DNA of 64,000 bases from Bacteroidota bacterium (GTDB lineage: Bacteria > Bacteroidota > Bacteroidia > Chitinophagales > Chitinophagaceae). The stretch lies in assembly GCA_024640255.1 (NCBI GenBank), contig JAHEFI010000003.1:1-64000 (forward strand), written 5' to 3'. Shown here piece after piece: positions 7,329 through 15,044 of the stretch. Numbering within the stretch: the first letter of the stretch is position 1; every line of letters begins with the position of its first letter. The notes beneath the pieces were generated by a model. That model was not told where the DNA came from. It saw nothing but the letters and a program-made list of their open reading frames with translations, and made no database searches. The translations under genes were made by a program, and so were the position numbers.

Positions 7329-8372
7329 TTATTTAATCTCCCAAACTTCCTTGCCACGAATTAGTTTATCTAAATCGCCAGCACCCTTGCTTGCAATAGC
7401 TTCTTCAATTTGCAAAGCCATCATGTCTTCATAACAAGGACGGTCAGCAGCATAAAACACACCAAATGGACGAGGGAATACTGCACCTTCTTCATTAGGA
7501 TTATCAAATAAGCGCGTTAAGATTTGCGCTTTGTAAAAATCATTTTCATCATGGATCCACATATCATCTGCACTATACTTGTCTCCTAGTGTAATCACTT
7601 GAGGACGCATACCATCAATACGCACACCAAATTCATTGTTTGCACCAAATACCAATGGTTTGCCTTGCTCTACAAATAATGCATGTAAAGGCTTGGTAGC
7701 TTTCTCTGTAAAAATTTCAAAAGCTCCATCGTTAAAGATGTTACAGTTTTGATAGATCTCTACAAAAGAAGTGCCTTTATGCTTTTCAGCTCTTGTTAAA
7801 ATAGCTTGTAAATGTTTTGGATCGCGATCCATACTCCTTGCAACAAAACTTGCATCTGCACCCATTGCCAAAGCTGCAGGATTAAATGGATGATCAATAC
7901 TTCCCATTGGAGTACTCTTGGTTACTTTATTCACTTCAGAAGTGGGAGAATATTGTCCTTTTGTTAAACCATAGATTTGATTATTGAAGACTAAAAAGTT
8001 TACATCAAAATTTCTTCTGATCATATGAATGGTATGGTTACCACCAATACTCAATGCATCACCATCACCTGCCACAATCCAAACACTTAATTCAGGACGA
8101 GATGCTTTTAATCCACTTGCAATAGTAGTTGCTCTACCATGGATAGAGTGCATACCATAAGTGTTCATATAATAAGGGAAACGACTACTACAACCAATAC
8201 CGCTAATAATTACAATATCCTCTTTAGGAACACCAATGGTTGGCATTACTTTTTGTACCTGCGCCAAAATAGAGTAATCACCACAACCAGGGCACCAACG
8301 CACTTCCTGATCGGTAGCAAAATCTTTGGAGGTTAAAGAGGCAACTGTAGCTTGTATTGATTCAGTGGACAT
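7329..8372 (-). CDS. korB: 2-oxoglutarate (2-oxoacid):ferredoxin oxidoreductase, beta subunit
   Basis: The TPP-binding subunit of a 2-oxoacid:ferredoxin oxidoreductase, which decarboxylates 2-oxoglutarate (or a related acid) to the acyl-CoA and reduces ferredoxin. The protein has 347 residues, with the iron-sulfur/TPP N-terminal motif WCPGCGD at 26-32, SGIGCSSRFPYY, the TPP signature AGDGDALSIGG and NNQIYGLTKGQ. The alpha subunit (korA) normally sits next to it, but here both neighbours are unrelated, so the alpha gene must be elsewhere. A TAATTTTG promoter box lies 17 nt upstream. The exact 2-oxoacid is inferred from family resemblance. Confidence 0.9.
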   Translation of the reverse strand: MSTESIQATVASLTSKDFATDQEVRWCPGCGDYSILAQVQKVMPTIGVPKEDIVIISGIGCSSRFPYYMNTYGMHSIHGRATTIASGLKASRPELSVWIVAGDGDALSIGGNHTIHMIRRNFDVNFLVFNNQIYGLTKGQYSPTSEVNKVTKSTPMGSIDHPFNPAALAMGADASFVARSMDRDPKHLQAILTRAEKHKGTSFVEIYQNCNIFNDGAFEIFTEKATKPLHALFVEQGKPLVFGANNEFGVRIDGMRPQVITLGDKYSADDMWIHDENDFYKAQILTRLFDNPNEEGAVFPRPFGVFYAADRPCYEDMMALQIEEAIASKGAGDLDKLIRGKEVWEIK

Positions 8373-8389
8373 AGTTCTGTATTAGAAGG

Positions 8390-8397
8390 CAAAATTA
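8390..8397 (-). promoter_or_regulatory. -7 box of korB
   Basis: Reads TAATTTTG on the minus strand, a full match to TAnnTTTG, 17 nt before the korB start. The predicted leader is about 10 nt. Confidence 0.5.
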
Positions 8398-8411
8398 CAA
8401 AAATTAGGGGG

Positions 8412-9545
8412 TTATTTCACCTTTCTACCCTTCCAAGTATACATTTTTATTTGCCCAAAAAGCCCTGCAACTATGTTGTAAAGGATATGAATGGGCTGAT
8501 ACAGCGGGAAATAGCGCAGCTCTTCTTTCTTGTGGAAGAATTGGGCCACTGGATCCAAGAAAAACAACTCAAAAAATGTTTTAAAAGCCAATGCAATAAT
8601 GAGGCTCTTAAAATCACCTAAAAGGAACATCAATAAAAAACTCAGGTTAAACAAATACACCAAGAGCAAAACCCAAAAAATAGAGCGATCATCATAGTAT
8701 CTTGCTTTACTAGACCATCTAATTCTTTGCATTATAAATTGCTTCCATGTTGGCATCGCATCTGTTAATACAATCGCATCCGGATGAAATAAATAACCAA
8801 TGGGTTTAACCAAGGTTTCTTTCATCTTATGCATTAAGAACATATCGTCACCACTCGCAATATGATCCACCCCTTGATAACCACCCACTGCAATAAATGC
8901 AGCTTTCTCAAAAGCAAGGTTGGCGCCATTACTCATGCTGTGTTTACCTGCACCCACAGAAGCTGCTGTAATACCTTGTAATGCTAAGAAATCTAAAATC
9001 TGAAATTGATTCAACACGCCAGCAGTTTTAATAAACATCACAGGGGCTGCAACAAAAACGGGTTGCTCTTTAATAATATAAGCATGATACAAAGACAACC
9101 ATTGCGGCGGCACTTTACAATCAGCATCAGTTGTAATAATCCAATTCCCTTTAGCATGAGAAACAGCTTTTTCAATCGCTTTCTTTTTAAACGCAGTTAA
9201 TTCATTGGGTTTAAAATAATCCGAGAGTCTTAATAAATGCACATTGGAATATTGATGATGCAAAGCTTCTACAATAAAAGCAGTATCGTCTTCCGAAAAA
9301 TCATCCATCACAATTATTTCAAAAGCTTCTTTAGGATAATCCTGCGCTAAGATAGATTCTACACAGGCTTTAATATTAGCTGCTTCATTTCTTGCAGGAA
9401 TGACAATCGAAAATTGAGTAGGCGGTGCGACTATATCGCTGGGCTTGAAAACACTTAATTTACTATACCAATACCTATAAGCCATCAATAACACAGCGTA
9501 TAGAATAGTCAATATGGTAACTAAGTAATCAAGCATTTGAATCAT
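8412..9545 (-). CDS. Membrane-bound family 2 glycosyltransferase
   Basis: A 377-residue GT-A glycosyltransferase with one N-terminal membrane helix (about 4-24) and two or more C-terminal helices after residue 290. Family GT2 motifs appear in order: FSIVIPARNEAANI, the nucleotide-binding MDDFSEDDT, TTDADC (DxD-like metal site), ASGDDMFLMHK (catalytic Asp) and QRIRWSSKA (QxxRW-like). The layout matches processive or lipid-directed transferases of the envelope. Donor and acceptor cannot be told. The gene stands alone; no other polysaccharide genes lie within 35 kb. Confidence 0.85.
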   Translation of the reverse strand: MIQMLDYLVTILTILYAVLLMAYRYWYSKLSVFKPSDIVAPPTQFSIVIPARNEAANIKACVESILAQDYPKEAFEIIVMDDFSEDDTAFIVEALHHQYSNVHLLRLSDYFKPNELTAFKKKAIEKAVSHAKGNWIITTDADCKVPPQWLSLYHAYIIKEQPVFVAAPVMFIKTAGVLNQFQILDFLALQGITAASVGAGKHSMSNGANLAFEKAAFIAVGGYQGVDHIASGDDMFLMHKMKETLVKPIGYLFHPDAIVLTDAMPTWKQFIMQRIRWSSKARYYDDRSIFWVLLLVYLFNLSFLLMFLLGDFKSLIIALAFKTFFELFFLDPVAQFFHKKEELRYFPLYQPIHILYNIVAGLFGQIKMYTWKGRKVK

Positions 9546-9609
9546 AACACAAAGTTACTAGGAAAATTTAGTGGATTTGTATAAATTGTAGGGTTAAATA
9601 GGCTTGCTC

Positions 9610-11262
9610 ATGTCAGAGAATAAACAATTGGTAATAAAGATCCATCCACTTGACAATGTCTTGGTGGCTTTGACTGATTTAAAGAAGGGAATAGACATTT
9701 TTCATCAAGACCAATCATACCATTTAGTAGAAGATGTCGCTGCAAAGCATAAGTTTTTTATTACCCCCTTAAAAAAAGGAGAAAGGGTGATCATGTATGG
9801 TATAACAGTTGGAAAAATAAAGACCGATTCGGTTGCGACAGGACAATTAATGAGTACTCAAAATACAGTACACGAAGCCGATCCATACGCTTATAGAAAT
9901 TTTCAATACCAATGGCAGGCACCTGATATTAGTAAGTACCAAAACAAAACATTCAATGGATACCACCGTTCAGATGGCAAAGTAGGTACAGCCAATTACT
10001 GGTTATTTATTCCAACGGTGTTTTGTGAAAATAGAAATTTAGATATCATCAAAGCATCATTGAATGAAAGCTTGGGCTATGCAGTAGATAATAAATACAA
10101 GCAATTCACAGCAAAGTTGGTCGATCAAATTCAGGAAGGAAAAAATATTGGAGTAGAAGAAATAGCTTTTGAGCAAAAGACCAATGATAAAAGAGTCTTT
10201 AAAAACATTGATGGTATAAAATTTTTAAATCATAATGGAGGCTGCGGAGGAACAAGACAGGATGCATCCACATTGAGTAAATTATTAGCAGCCTATGCAG
10301 ATCATGCCAATGTTGCTGGTATCACTTTGTTAAGCTTAGGTTGCCAACATTTACAAATAGAAGATTTTAAAAAAGACTTATTAGAACGCAATCCAAAATT
10401 CAATAAACCACTCTTGGTCTTTGAACAACAAAGCACCAAAAGTGAAGAGGCATTAATCAAAGATGCTATTCAACAAACACTAGAACAATTAATAGTAGTT
10501 AATAAAATAGAAAGAGCTCCTGCCCCTTTAAGCAAATTGAATATTGGTGTGAAATGTGGTGGAAGTGATGGATTTAGCGGTATATCAGCTAATCCTGCAG
10601 TGGGACATACTGCAGATTTATTAGTAGCATTGGGTGGACAAATTTTATTAGCAGAATTTCCTGAACTATGTGGTGCAGAACAAGAATTGATTGATAGATG
10701 TGTGAATGAAGCAACTGCCAACAAGTTTATTCGATTGATGGAAAGTTATAATCAAATGGCCCATGCTGTGGGAAGTGGATTTCATATGAATCCATCTCCA
10801 GGAAATATAAAAGATGGATTAATTACAGATGCCATTAAAAGTGCTGGTGCTTGTAAAAAAGGAGGAACAGCTCCAGTAGTAGATGTGTTGGATTATACAG
10901 AACCTGCTATACATCCAGGCTTACATTTGGTTTGTACTCCAGGCAATGATGTAGAAGCAACCACAGGAAAAGCTGCAAGTGGAGCAACCTTAATTTTATT
11001 TACCACAGGATTAGGCACACCTACAGGCAACCCTATTTGTCCAGTGATTAAAGTGGCAACCAATTCTAAACTGGCGAATCGCATGTCAGATATTATAGAT
11101 ATCAATACTGGATCTATAATTGAAGGGACAAAATCAATTGAAGAAGTAGGAGAAGAAATTTTAGATTACTGTATTAAAGCTGCCAGTGGAGAAATTATTC
11201 CAAAAGCAGTTCAATTACAACAAGACGATTTTATTCCTTGGAAAAGAGGGGTATCATTATAA
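9610..11262 (+). CDS. UxaA-family sugar-acid dehydratase, probably for L-fuconate
   Basis: A 550-residue member of the altronate/galactarate dehydratase family: N-terminal SAF domain (about residues 10-80, DNVLVALTDLKKGIDI to KKGERVIMYG) and a C-terminal catalytic domain with YHRSDGKVGTANYW, HNGGCGGTRQDAS and SLGCQH, and the late segment CGGSDGFSGISANPAVG. Family enzymes dehydrate aldonic acids to 2-keto-3-deoxy acids with Fe or Mn. The neighbours encode an FAH-type hydrolase, a lactonase and two SDR dehydrogenases. That set fits the L-fucose route, where this enzyme would replace the usual enolase-superfamily fuconate dehydratase. Altronate as substrate is less likely because no kinase or aldolase follows. 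ATG 9610 is preferred to the TTG at 9604. Confidence 0.82.
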   Translation: MSENKQLVIKIHPLDNVLVALTDLKKGIDIFHQDQSYHLVEDVAAKHKFFITPLKKGERVIMYGITVGKIKTDSVATGQLMSTQNTVHEADPYAYRNFQYQWQAPDISKYQNKTFNGYHRSDGKVGTANYWLFIPTVFCENRNLDIIKASLNESLGYAVDNKYKQFTAKLVDQIQEGKNIGVEEIAFEQKTNDKRVFKNIDGIKFLNHNGGCGGTRQDASTLSKLLAAYADHANVAGITLLSLGCQHLQIEDFKKDLLERNPKFNKPLLVFEQQSTKSEEALIKDAIQQTLEQLIVVNKIERAPAPLSKLNIGVKCGGSDGFSGISANPAVGHTADLLVALGGQILLAEFPELCGAEQELIDRCVNEATANKFIRLMESYNQMAHAVGSGFHMNPSPGNIKDGLITDAIKSAGACKKGGTAPVVDVLDYTEPAIHPGLHLVCTPGNDVEATTGKAASGATLILFTTGLGTPTGNPICPVIKVATNSKLANRMSDIIDINTGSIIEGTKSIEEVGEEILDYCIKAASGEIIPKAVQLQQDDFIPWKRGVSL

Positions 11263-11272
11263 AAACAAAACT

Positions 11273-12031
11273 ATGTTTCAACTAAATCATAAAAAAGCAG
11301 TAGTGACTGGTGGCGGAAGCGGAATAGGCAAAGCCATTTGTAAAATACTTGCGCAACAAGGTGCAATAGTTCATGTTATTGATATCAATCTAGAACAAGC
11401 TTCAGCAACTGTTGCAGAAATTGGTGAAGAAAAATCTACTGCTCATGCATTAGACGTAACCAATCAACAAGAAACAATTGCCTTATTTGAAAAGATAGGT
11501 GCCATTAATATATTAGTCAACTGCGCAGGCATATCTCATATTGGTAATGCTATCAATACGAGTGAAGCTGATTTTGAAAAAGTATTTCAAGTAAATGTGA
11601 AAGGAGTTTATAATTGTTTACATGCAGGCATTCCACAATTACAAAAAAGTAAAGGAGGTGCTATTGTAAACATTAGTTCTATAGCAGCTAAAGTTGGATT
11701 AAGTGATCGATTCGCTTATAGCATGAGCAAGGGAGCAGTACATGCTATGACCTTAAGTGTAGCTAAAGATTATTTATCTGATAATATTAGATGCAATAGT
11801 ATTTCTCCTGCAAGAGTGCATACACCATTTGTAGATGGATTTTTGAAAAAGAATTATCCAGGTAAAGAAGCAGAAATGTTTGAGAAATTATCCAAGACAC
11901 AACCTATAGGCAGAATGGGACAACCTGAAGAAATTGCCAAACAGGTATTGTATTTATGTAGTGATGAGGCAAGCTTTATCACGGGAAGTGATTATGCAAT
12001 AGATGGCGGATATGTAACATTAAATAGTTAA
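11273..12031 (+). CDS. SDR dehydrogenase, probably 2-keto-3-deoxy-L-fuconate dehydrogenase
   Basis: A classical short-chain dehydrogenase of 252 residues: cofactor loop TGGGSGIG near the N-terminus, an acid after the second strand (VIDINL) suggesting NAD, NCAGIS, the catalytic Ser in NISSIAAK and YSMSK carrying Tyr and Lys. The segment ARVHTPFVDGFL resembles 3-hydroxybutyrate/keto-deoxy-fuconate dehydrogenases. In this operon it would oxidise the C4 hydroxyl of 2-keto-3-deoxy-L-fuconate to the 2,4-diketo compound used by the next enzyme. ATG 11273 is 10 nt after the upstream stop; longer in-frame starts overlap the upstream gene and lack conservation. Confidence 0.82.
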   Translation: MFQLNHKKAVVTGGGSGIGKAICKILAQQGAIVHVIDINLEQASATVAEIGEEKSTAHALDVTNQQETIALFEKIGAINILVNCAGISHIGNAINTSEADFEKVFQVNVKGVYNCLHAGIPQLQKSKGGAIVNISSIAAKVGLSDRFAYSMSKGAVHAMTLSVAKDYLSDNIRCNSISPARVHTPFVDGFLKKNYPGKEAEMFEKLSKTQPIGRMGQPEEIAKQVLYLCSDEASFITGSDYAIDGGYVTLNS

Positions 12032-12046
12032 TTAAAAAATAGTACA

Positions 12047-12898
12047 ATGAAATTGATCAGATTTGGAAGTATTGGAAACGAAAAATCAGGGATACATATT
12101 GATGGAAAAAATTATGACCTAAGTAAACATATCAAAGATTATGATGAGGCATTTTTTACAAATGGAGGATTAGCATCTTTAGCATCATTGGTAAAGACTA
12201 GTAGTTTCCCTGAGGTTCCAGCGGGTGAAAGAATTGGATCTCCAATTGCAAGACCTTCTAAAATATTATGTATTGGATTAAACTATGCAAAGCACGCAAA
12301 AGAAACAGGTGCAGCTATCCCAACCGAACCAATACTATTCATGAAGTCAACCACTTCTTTATCTGGACCATATGATCCAATCATGATTCCAAAAGGTTCA
12401 GAAAAAACAGATTGGGAAGTAGAGCTTGCTGTAGTTATTGGCAAAAAAGCTTCTTATGTATCTGAAGAAGAAGCTATGGATTATGTAGCTGGTTATGTAT
12501 TACACAATGATGTAAGTGAAAGAGCTTATCAATTAGAAAGAGGTGGCACTTGGGATAAGGGAAAAGGCTGCGATACATTTGCACCTTTAGGACCATGGTT
12601 GGTTACCAAAGATGAGATTGAAAATCCTCATGAATTAAGATTGTGGCTAAGTTTAAATGGCAAAATGATGCAAGACGAAAATACCAACGATCTAATTTTT
12701 AATATTCCTCAACTGATATCTTATTCAAGTCAATTTATGACTTTGCTTCCTGGAGATGTAATTAGCACTGGAACACCAGCAGGCGTTGGTTTAGGCTTTA
12801 ACCCTAATATATATTTAAAAGCTGGTGATGTAGTTGAATTAGGTATAGATGGATTAGGAACAAGTAAGCAAGAAGTGATTGCTTATCAAAAACACTAG
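12047..12898 (+). CDS. FAH-family hydrolase, probably 2,4-diketo-3-deoxy-L-fuconate hydrolase
   Basis: A fumarylacetoacetate-hydrolase superfamily enzyme of 283 residues. Family motifs are CIGLNYAKHAKETG, EPILFMKSTTSLSGP, DWEVELAVVIGKKA (metal-binding Glu residues), GYVLHNDVSERAYQ and the late STGTPAGVGLGF. The L-fucose pathway members cleave 2,4-diketo-3-deoxy-L-fuconate hydrolytically to pyruvate and L-lactate. The neighbours provide every earlier step, so this assignment is favoured over a generic 2-keto-hydratase. Spacing is 15 nt to the gene before and 3 nt to the one after, typical of one operon. Confidence 0.85.
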   Translation: MKLIRFGSIGNEKSGIHIDGKNYDLSKHIKDYDEAFFTNGGLASLASLVKTSSFPEVPAGERIGSPIARPSKILCIGLNYAKHAKETGAAIPTEPILFMKSTTSLSGPYDPIMIPKGSEKTDWEVELAVVIGKKASYVSEEEAMDYVAGYVLHNDVSERAYQLERGGTWDKGKGCDTFAPLGPWLVTKDEIENPHELRLWLSLNGKMMQDENTNDLIFNIPQLISYSSQFMTLLPGDVISTGTPAGVGLGFNPNIYLKAGDVVELGIDGLGTSKQEVIAYQKH

Positions 12899-12901
12899 TA
12901 C

Positions 12902-13738
12902 ATGAAAATCATTGATGCACATCAACATTTTTGGAAATACCATCCACAAAATCATGCATGGATCAATGATGACATGAAAATTATTCAAAAAGATTTTTTA
13001 CCAGAAGACCTTGCTGTGGTTTTATCTACTCAAAATGTAGAAGGATGTATTTCAGTTCAGGTAGATCAAACAAAAGAAGAAACCGCTTTCCAAATTGAAT
13101 GCGCTGGTCACAATCCTTTTATCAAAGGAGTTGTTGGATGGATTGACTTAATGAATCCATCTTTAGAAAAAGATATTGAGATTTATAATGAACAAAAAAT
13201 TGTAAAAGGTTTTAGACATATTTTACAAGGCGCTGAAAAGGGCTTTATGCTTCAATCCAATTTTATCAATGGTTTAAAGCAATTATCAAAACATCATTAT
13301 ACCTATGATTTATTGATTTACGCTAATCAAATACAAGAAGCTATTGAACTAATTAAAGCTGTAGAAGATTTACCCATCGTATTAGATCATATTGCAAAGC
13401 CTTCTATAAAAACAAAAAGCATTGAAGATTGGAAAAGAGATATTAAATCATTAGCAAAGTATCCAAACCTTTATTGCAAAATCAGCGGCATGGTAACTGA
13501 AGCAGATTGGAGTACATGGAAACAAGAAGACCTAAGACCCTACTTAGATATAGTGGTGGAAGCATTTGGAGTAGATAGATTATTATTTGGATCGGATTGG
13601 CCAGTATGCTTGGTAGCCAGTAGTTATGAAAGATGGTTAAATACGATAAAAGATTATTTCAACAATTTTACTATTTCAGAACAAGAGAAAATATTTGCTT
13701 TAAACTGCGAAAGCTTTTATACATTAGAGAAAGCATAA
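12902..13738 (+). CDS. Amidohydrolase-superfamily lactonase, probably L-fuconolactonase
   Basis: A 278-residue TIM-barrel hydrolase of the amidohydrolase-2 family. The N-terminal IIDAHQHFWKYHP holds the metal-site HxH, PIVLDHIAKP carries the next His, YCKISGMVTEADW follows, and LLFGSDWPVC carries the catalytic Asp. Fuconolactonases and related sugar lactonases have exactly this pattern. It would open L-fucono-lactone to L-fuconate, the substrate of the UxaA-type dehydratase. It starts 3 nt after the FAH gene, so translation is probably coupled. L-rhamnonolactone or another 6-deoxy aldonolactone is possible. Confidence 0.85.
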   Translation: MKIIDAHQHFWKYHPQNHAWINDDMKIIQKDFLPEDLAVVLSTQNVEGCISVQVDQTKEETAFQIECAGHNPFIKGVVGWIDLMNPSLEKDIEIYNEQKIVKGFRHILQGAEKGFMLQSNFINGLKQLSKHHYTYDLLIYANQIQEAIELIKAVEDLPIVLDHIAKPSIKTKSIEDWKRDIKSLAKYPNLYCKISGMVTEADWSTWKQEDLRPYLDIVVEAFGVDRLLFGSDWPVCLVASSYERWLNTIKDYFNNFTISEQEKIFALNCESFYTLEKA

Positions 13739-13748
13739 ATCAATCATT

Positions 13749-14495
13749 ATGAATTTATCCCTTGAAAATAAAGTAATCATAGTTAGTGGAGGTGCTAGAG
13801 GAATAGGTGAAGGGATTGTAAAAACTTTATTAACAGAGAAAGCCATCCCTGTGGTGATTGATCAAAGAGTGTCTTCCATTGAAGGAGTTAAAACAATACA
13901 AGCTGATTTAACCGATCCTGAAGCATGCGCAACTGCCATTGAAAAAATTGCAAAAGATTTTGGAGGCATAGATGGATTAGTGAATAATGCAGGGGTGAAT
14001 GATGGAGTGAATTTAGCGAACGGAAATTATCAAGCATTTATAGATAGTCTACATAAAAATTTAGTGCACTATTATTTATTAGCTCATCATGCACTACCCT
14101 ATTTAAAAACAAGTAAAGGTGCCATTGTCAATATCAGTTCAAAAACTGCTGAAACTGGACAGGGCGGAACATCTGCCTATGCAGCAGCCAATGGAGGAAG
14201 AAATGCTCTGACCAGAGAATGGGCTGTTGAATTATTGCCATTTGGCATAAGAGTAAACGCTGTGGTGGTGGCTGAATGTTACACCCCAATGTATCAAGAA
14301 TGGATTCAAACCCAGGAAAATCCAGAAGAAAAGCTACAATCCATCAAAGCAAATATCCCTTTGGGTAAGCGATTTACCACCCCTGAAGAAATTGGACAAA
14401 CAGTAAGTTTCCTATTATCTGAAAAATCCAGCCACACCACCGGGCAGTTGATCCATGTGGACGGCGGCTATGTACACCTAGACCGAGCCCTCTAA
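13749..14495 (+). CDS. SDR dehydrogenase with a YxxxN active site, probably L-fucose dehydrogenase
   Basis: A short-chain dehydrogenase of 248 residues, last gene of the sugar operon and the candidate for the first step, L-fucose to L-fuconolactone. It shows VSGGARGIGEGI (cofactor loop), DQRV after the second strand, NNAGVND, and Ser in NISSKTAE. The active-site motif reads YAAANGG, with Asn (codon aat) where almost all SDRs have the catalytic Lys. The rest of the fold is intact, including the C-terminal HTTGQLIHVDGGY. My impression is that relatives with the same region exist in this phylum, but I cannot confirm it. The enzyme may be active with another proton relay or have changed function. 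Confidence 0.78.
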   Translation: MNLSLENKVIIVSGGARGIGEGIVKTLLTEKAIPVVIDQRVSSIEGVKTIQADLTDPEACATAIEKIAKDFGGIDGLVNNAGVNDGVNLANGNYQAFIDSLHKNLVHYYLLAHHALPYLKTSKGAIVNISSKTAETGQGGTSAYAAANGGRNALTREWAVELLPFGIRVNAVVVAECYTPMYQEWIQTQENPEEKLQSIKANIPLGKRFTTPEEIGQTVSFLLSEKSSHTTGQLIHVDGGYVHLDRAL

Positions 14496-14535
14496 AAATC
14501 CCCCTATTTTTTGGTCAAATCAACCAAATTTCTTG

Positions 14536-14543
14536 TAGCTTTG
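14536..14543 (+). promoter_or_regulatory. -7 box of the marR-acyl-CoA dehydrogenase unit
   Basis: TAGCTTTG is a full match to TAnnTTTG, with a TTTG at 14510-14513 that could be the -33 element (spacing 22, slightly long). The predicted start of transcription is near 14550. Confidence 0.55.
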
Positions 14544-14545
14544 AA

Positions 14546-14561
14546 TTAGTTGCATAACTAA
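14546..14561. promoter_or_regulatory. Probable MarR operator
   Basis: Perfect inverted repeat TTAGTT (14546-14551) and AACTAA (14556-14561) with a 4-nt centre, lying on the predicted transcription start and ending 4 nt before the marR ATG. Size and position fit a winged-helix dimer site for autoregulation. Confidence 0.5.
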
Positions 14562-14565
14562 CTAT

Positions 14566-15024
14566 ATGTCAAACAACCAATTTAAAAGAGGAGAATTATA
14601 CAGCGTCATTAATGGCATGGCCACTACTGCTGTTGCTCGTCGTCTACAAAAAAATTTTCGTGATGCTGGCTTAGACATCACTATTGAACAATGGTCCATC
14701 TTATACCATTTATGGAAAGAAGATTGTTTAAGTCAACAAGAATTAGGAACCAGAACTTTTAGAGACAAAGCAAGTACCACAAGACTAATTGATAATTTAG
14801 AAAGATTAGGATTGGTAACACGAGTTGCCAGTTCAACAGATAGAAGAATCAATTTAGTTTGCCTAACAGATGCTGCAAAACCTTTGCAAGAACAAACCTA
14901 TCATTTAGCGAATCAAACAATGAACGAGGCTTTGCAAAATATTAATAAAGACGAAATCGAAGTAGTAAAAAGTGTGTTTCAAAGAGTGTATGATAATTTG
15001 ACACATCCAGATTTAGATAAATAA
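14566..15024 (+). CDS. MarR-family transcriptional regulator
   Basis: A 152-residue winged-helix repressor. The middle third carries the MarR core: ITIEQWSILYHLWKEDCLSQQ, then TFRDKASTTRLIDNLERLGLV (recognition helix) and RVASSTDRRINLVCLT (beta wing). MarR proteins usually bind small, often aromatic or acyl-CoA, ligands and repress neighbouring genes. An acyl-CoA dehydrogenase follows 20 nt later and a palindrome covers the promoter, so repression of that gene and of itself is the simplest reading. The ligand is unknown. Confidence 0.88.
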   Translation: MSNNQFKRGELYSVINGMATTAVARRLQKNFRDAGLDITIEQWSILYHLWKEDCLSQQELGTRTFRDKASTTRLIDNLERLGLVTRVASSTDRRINLVCLTDAAKPLQEQTYHLANQTMNEALQNINKDEIEVVKSVFQRVYDNLTHPDLDK

Positions 15025-15044
15025 CGTATTAAAAATATAATGGT

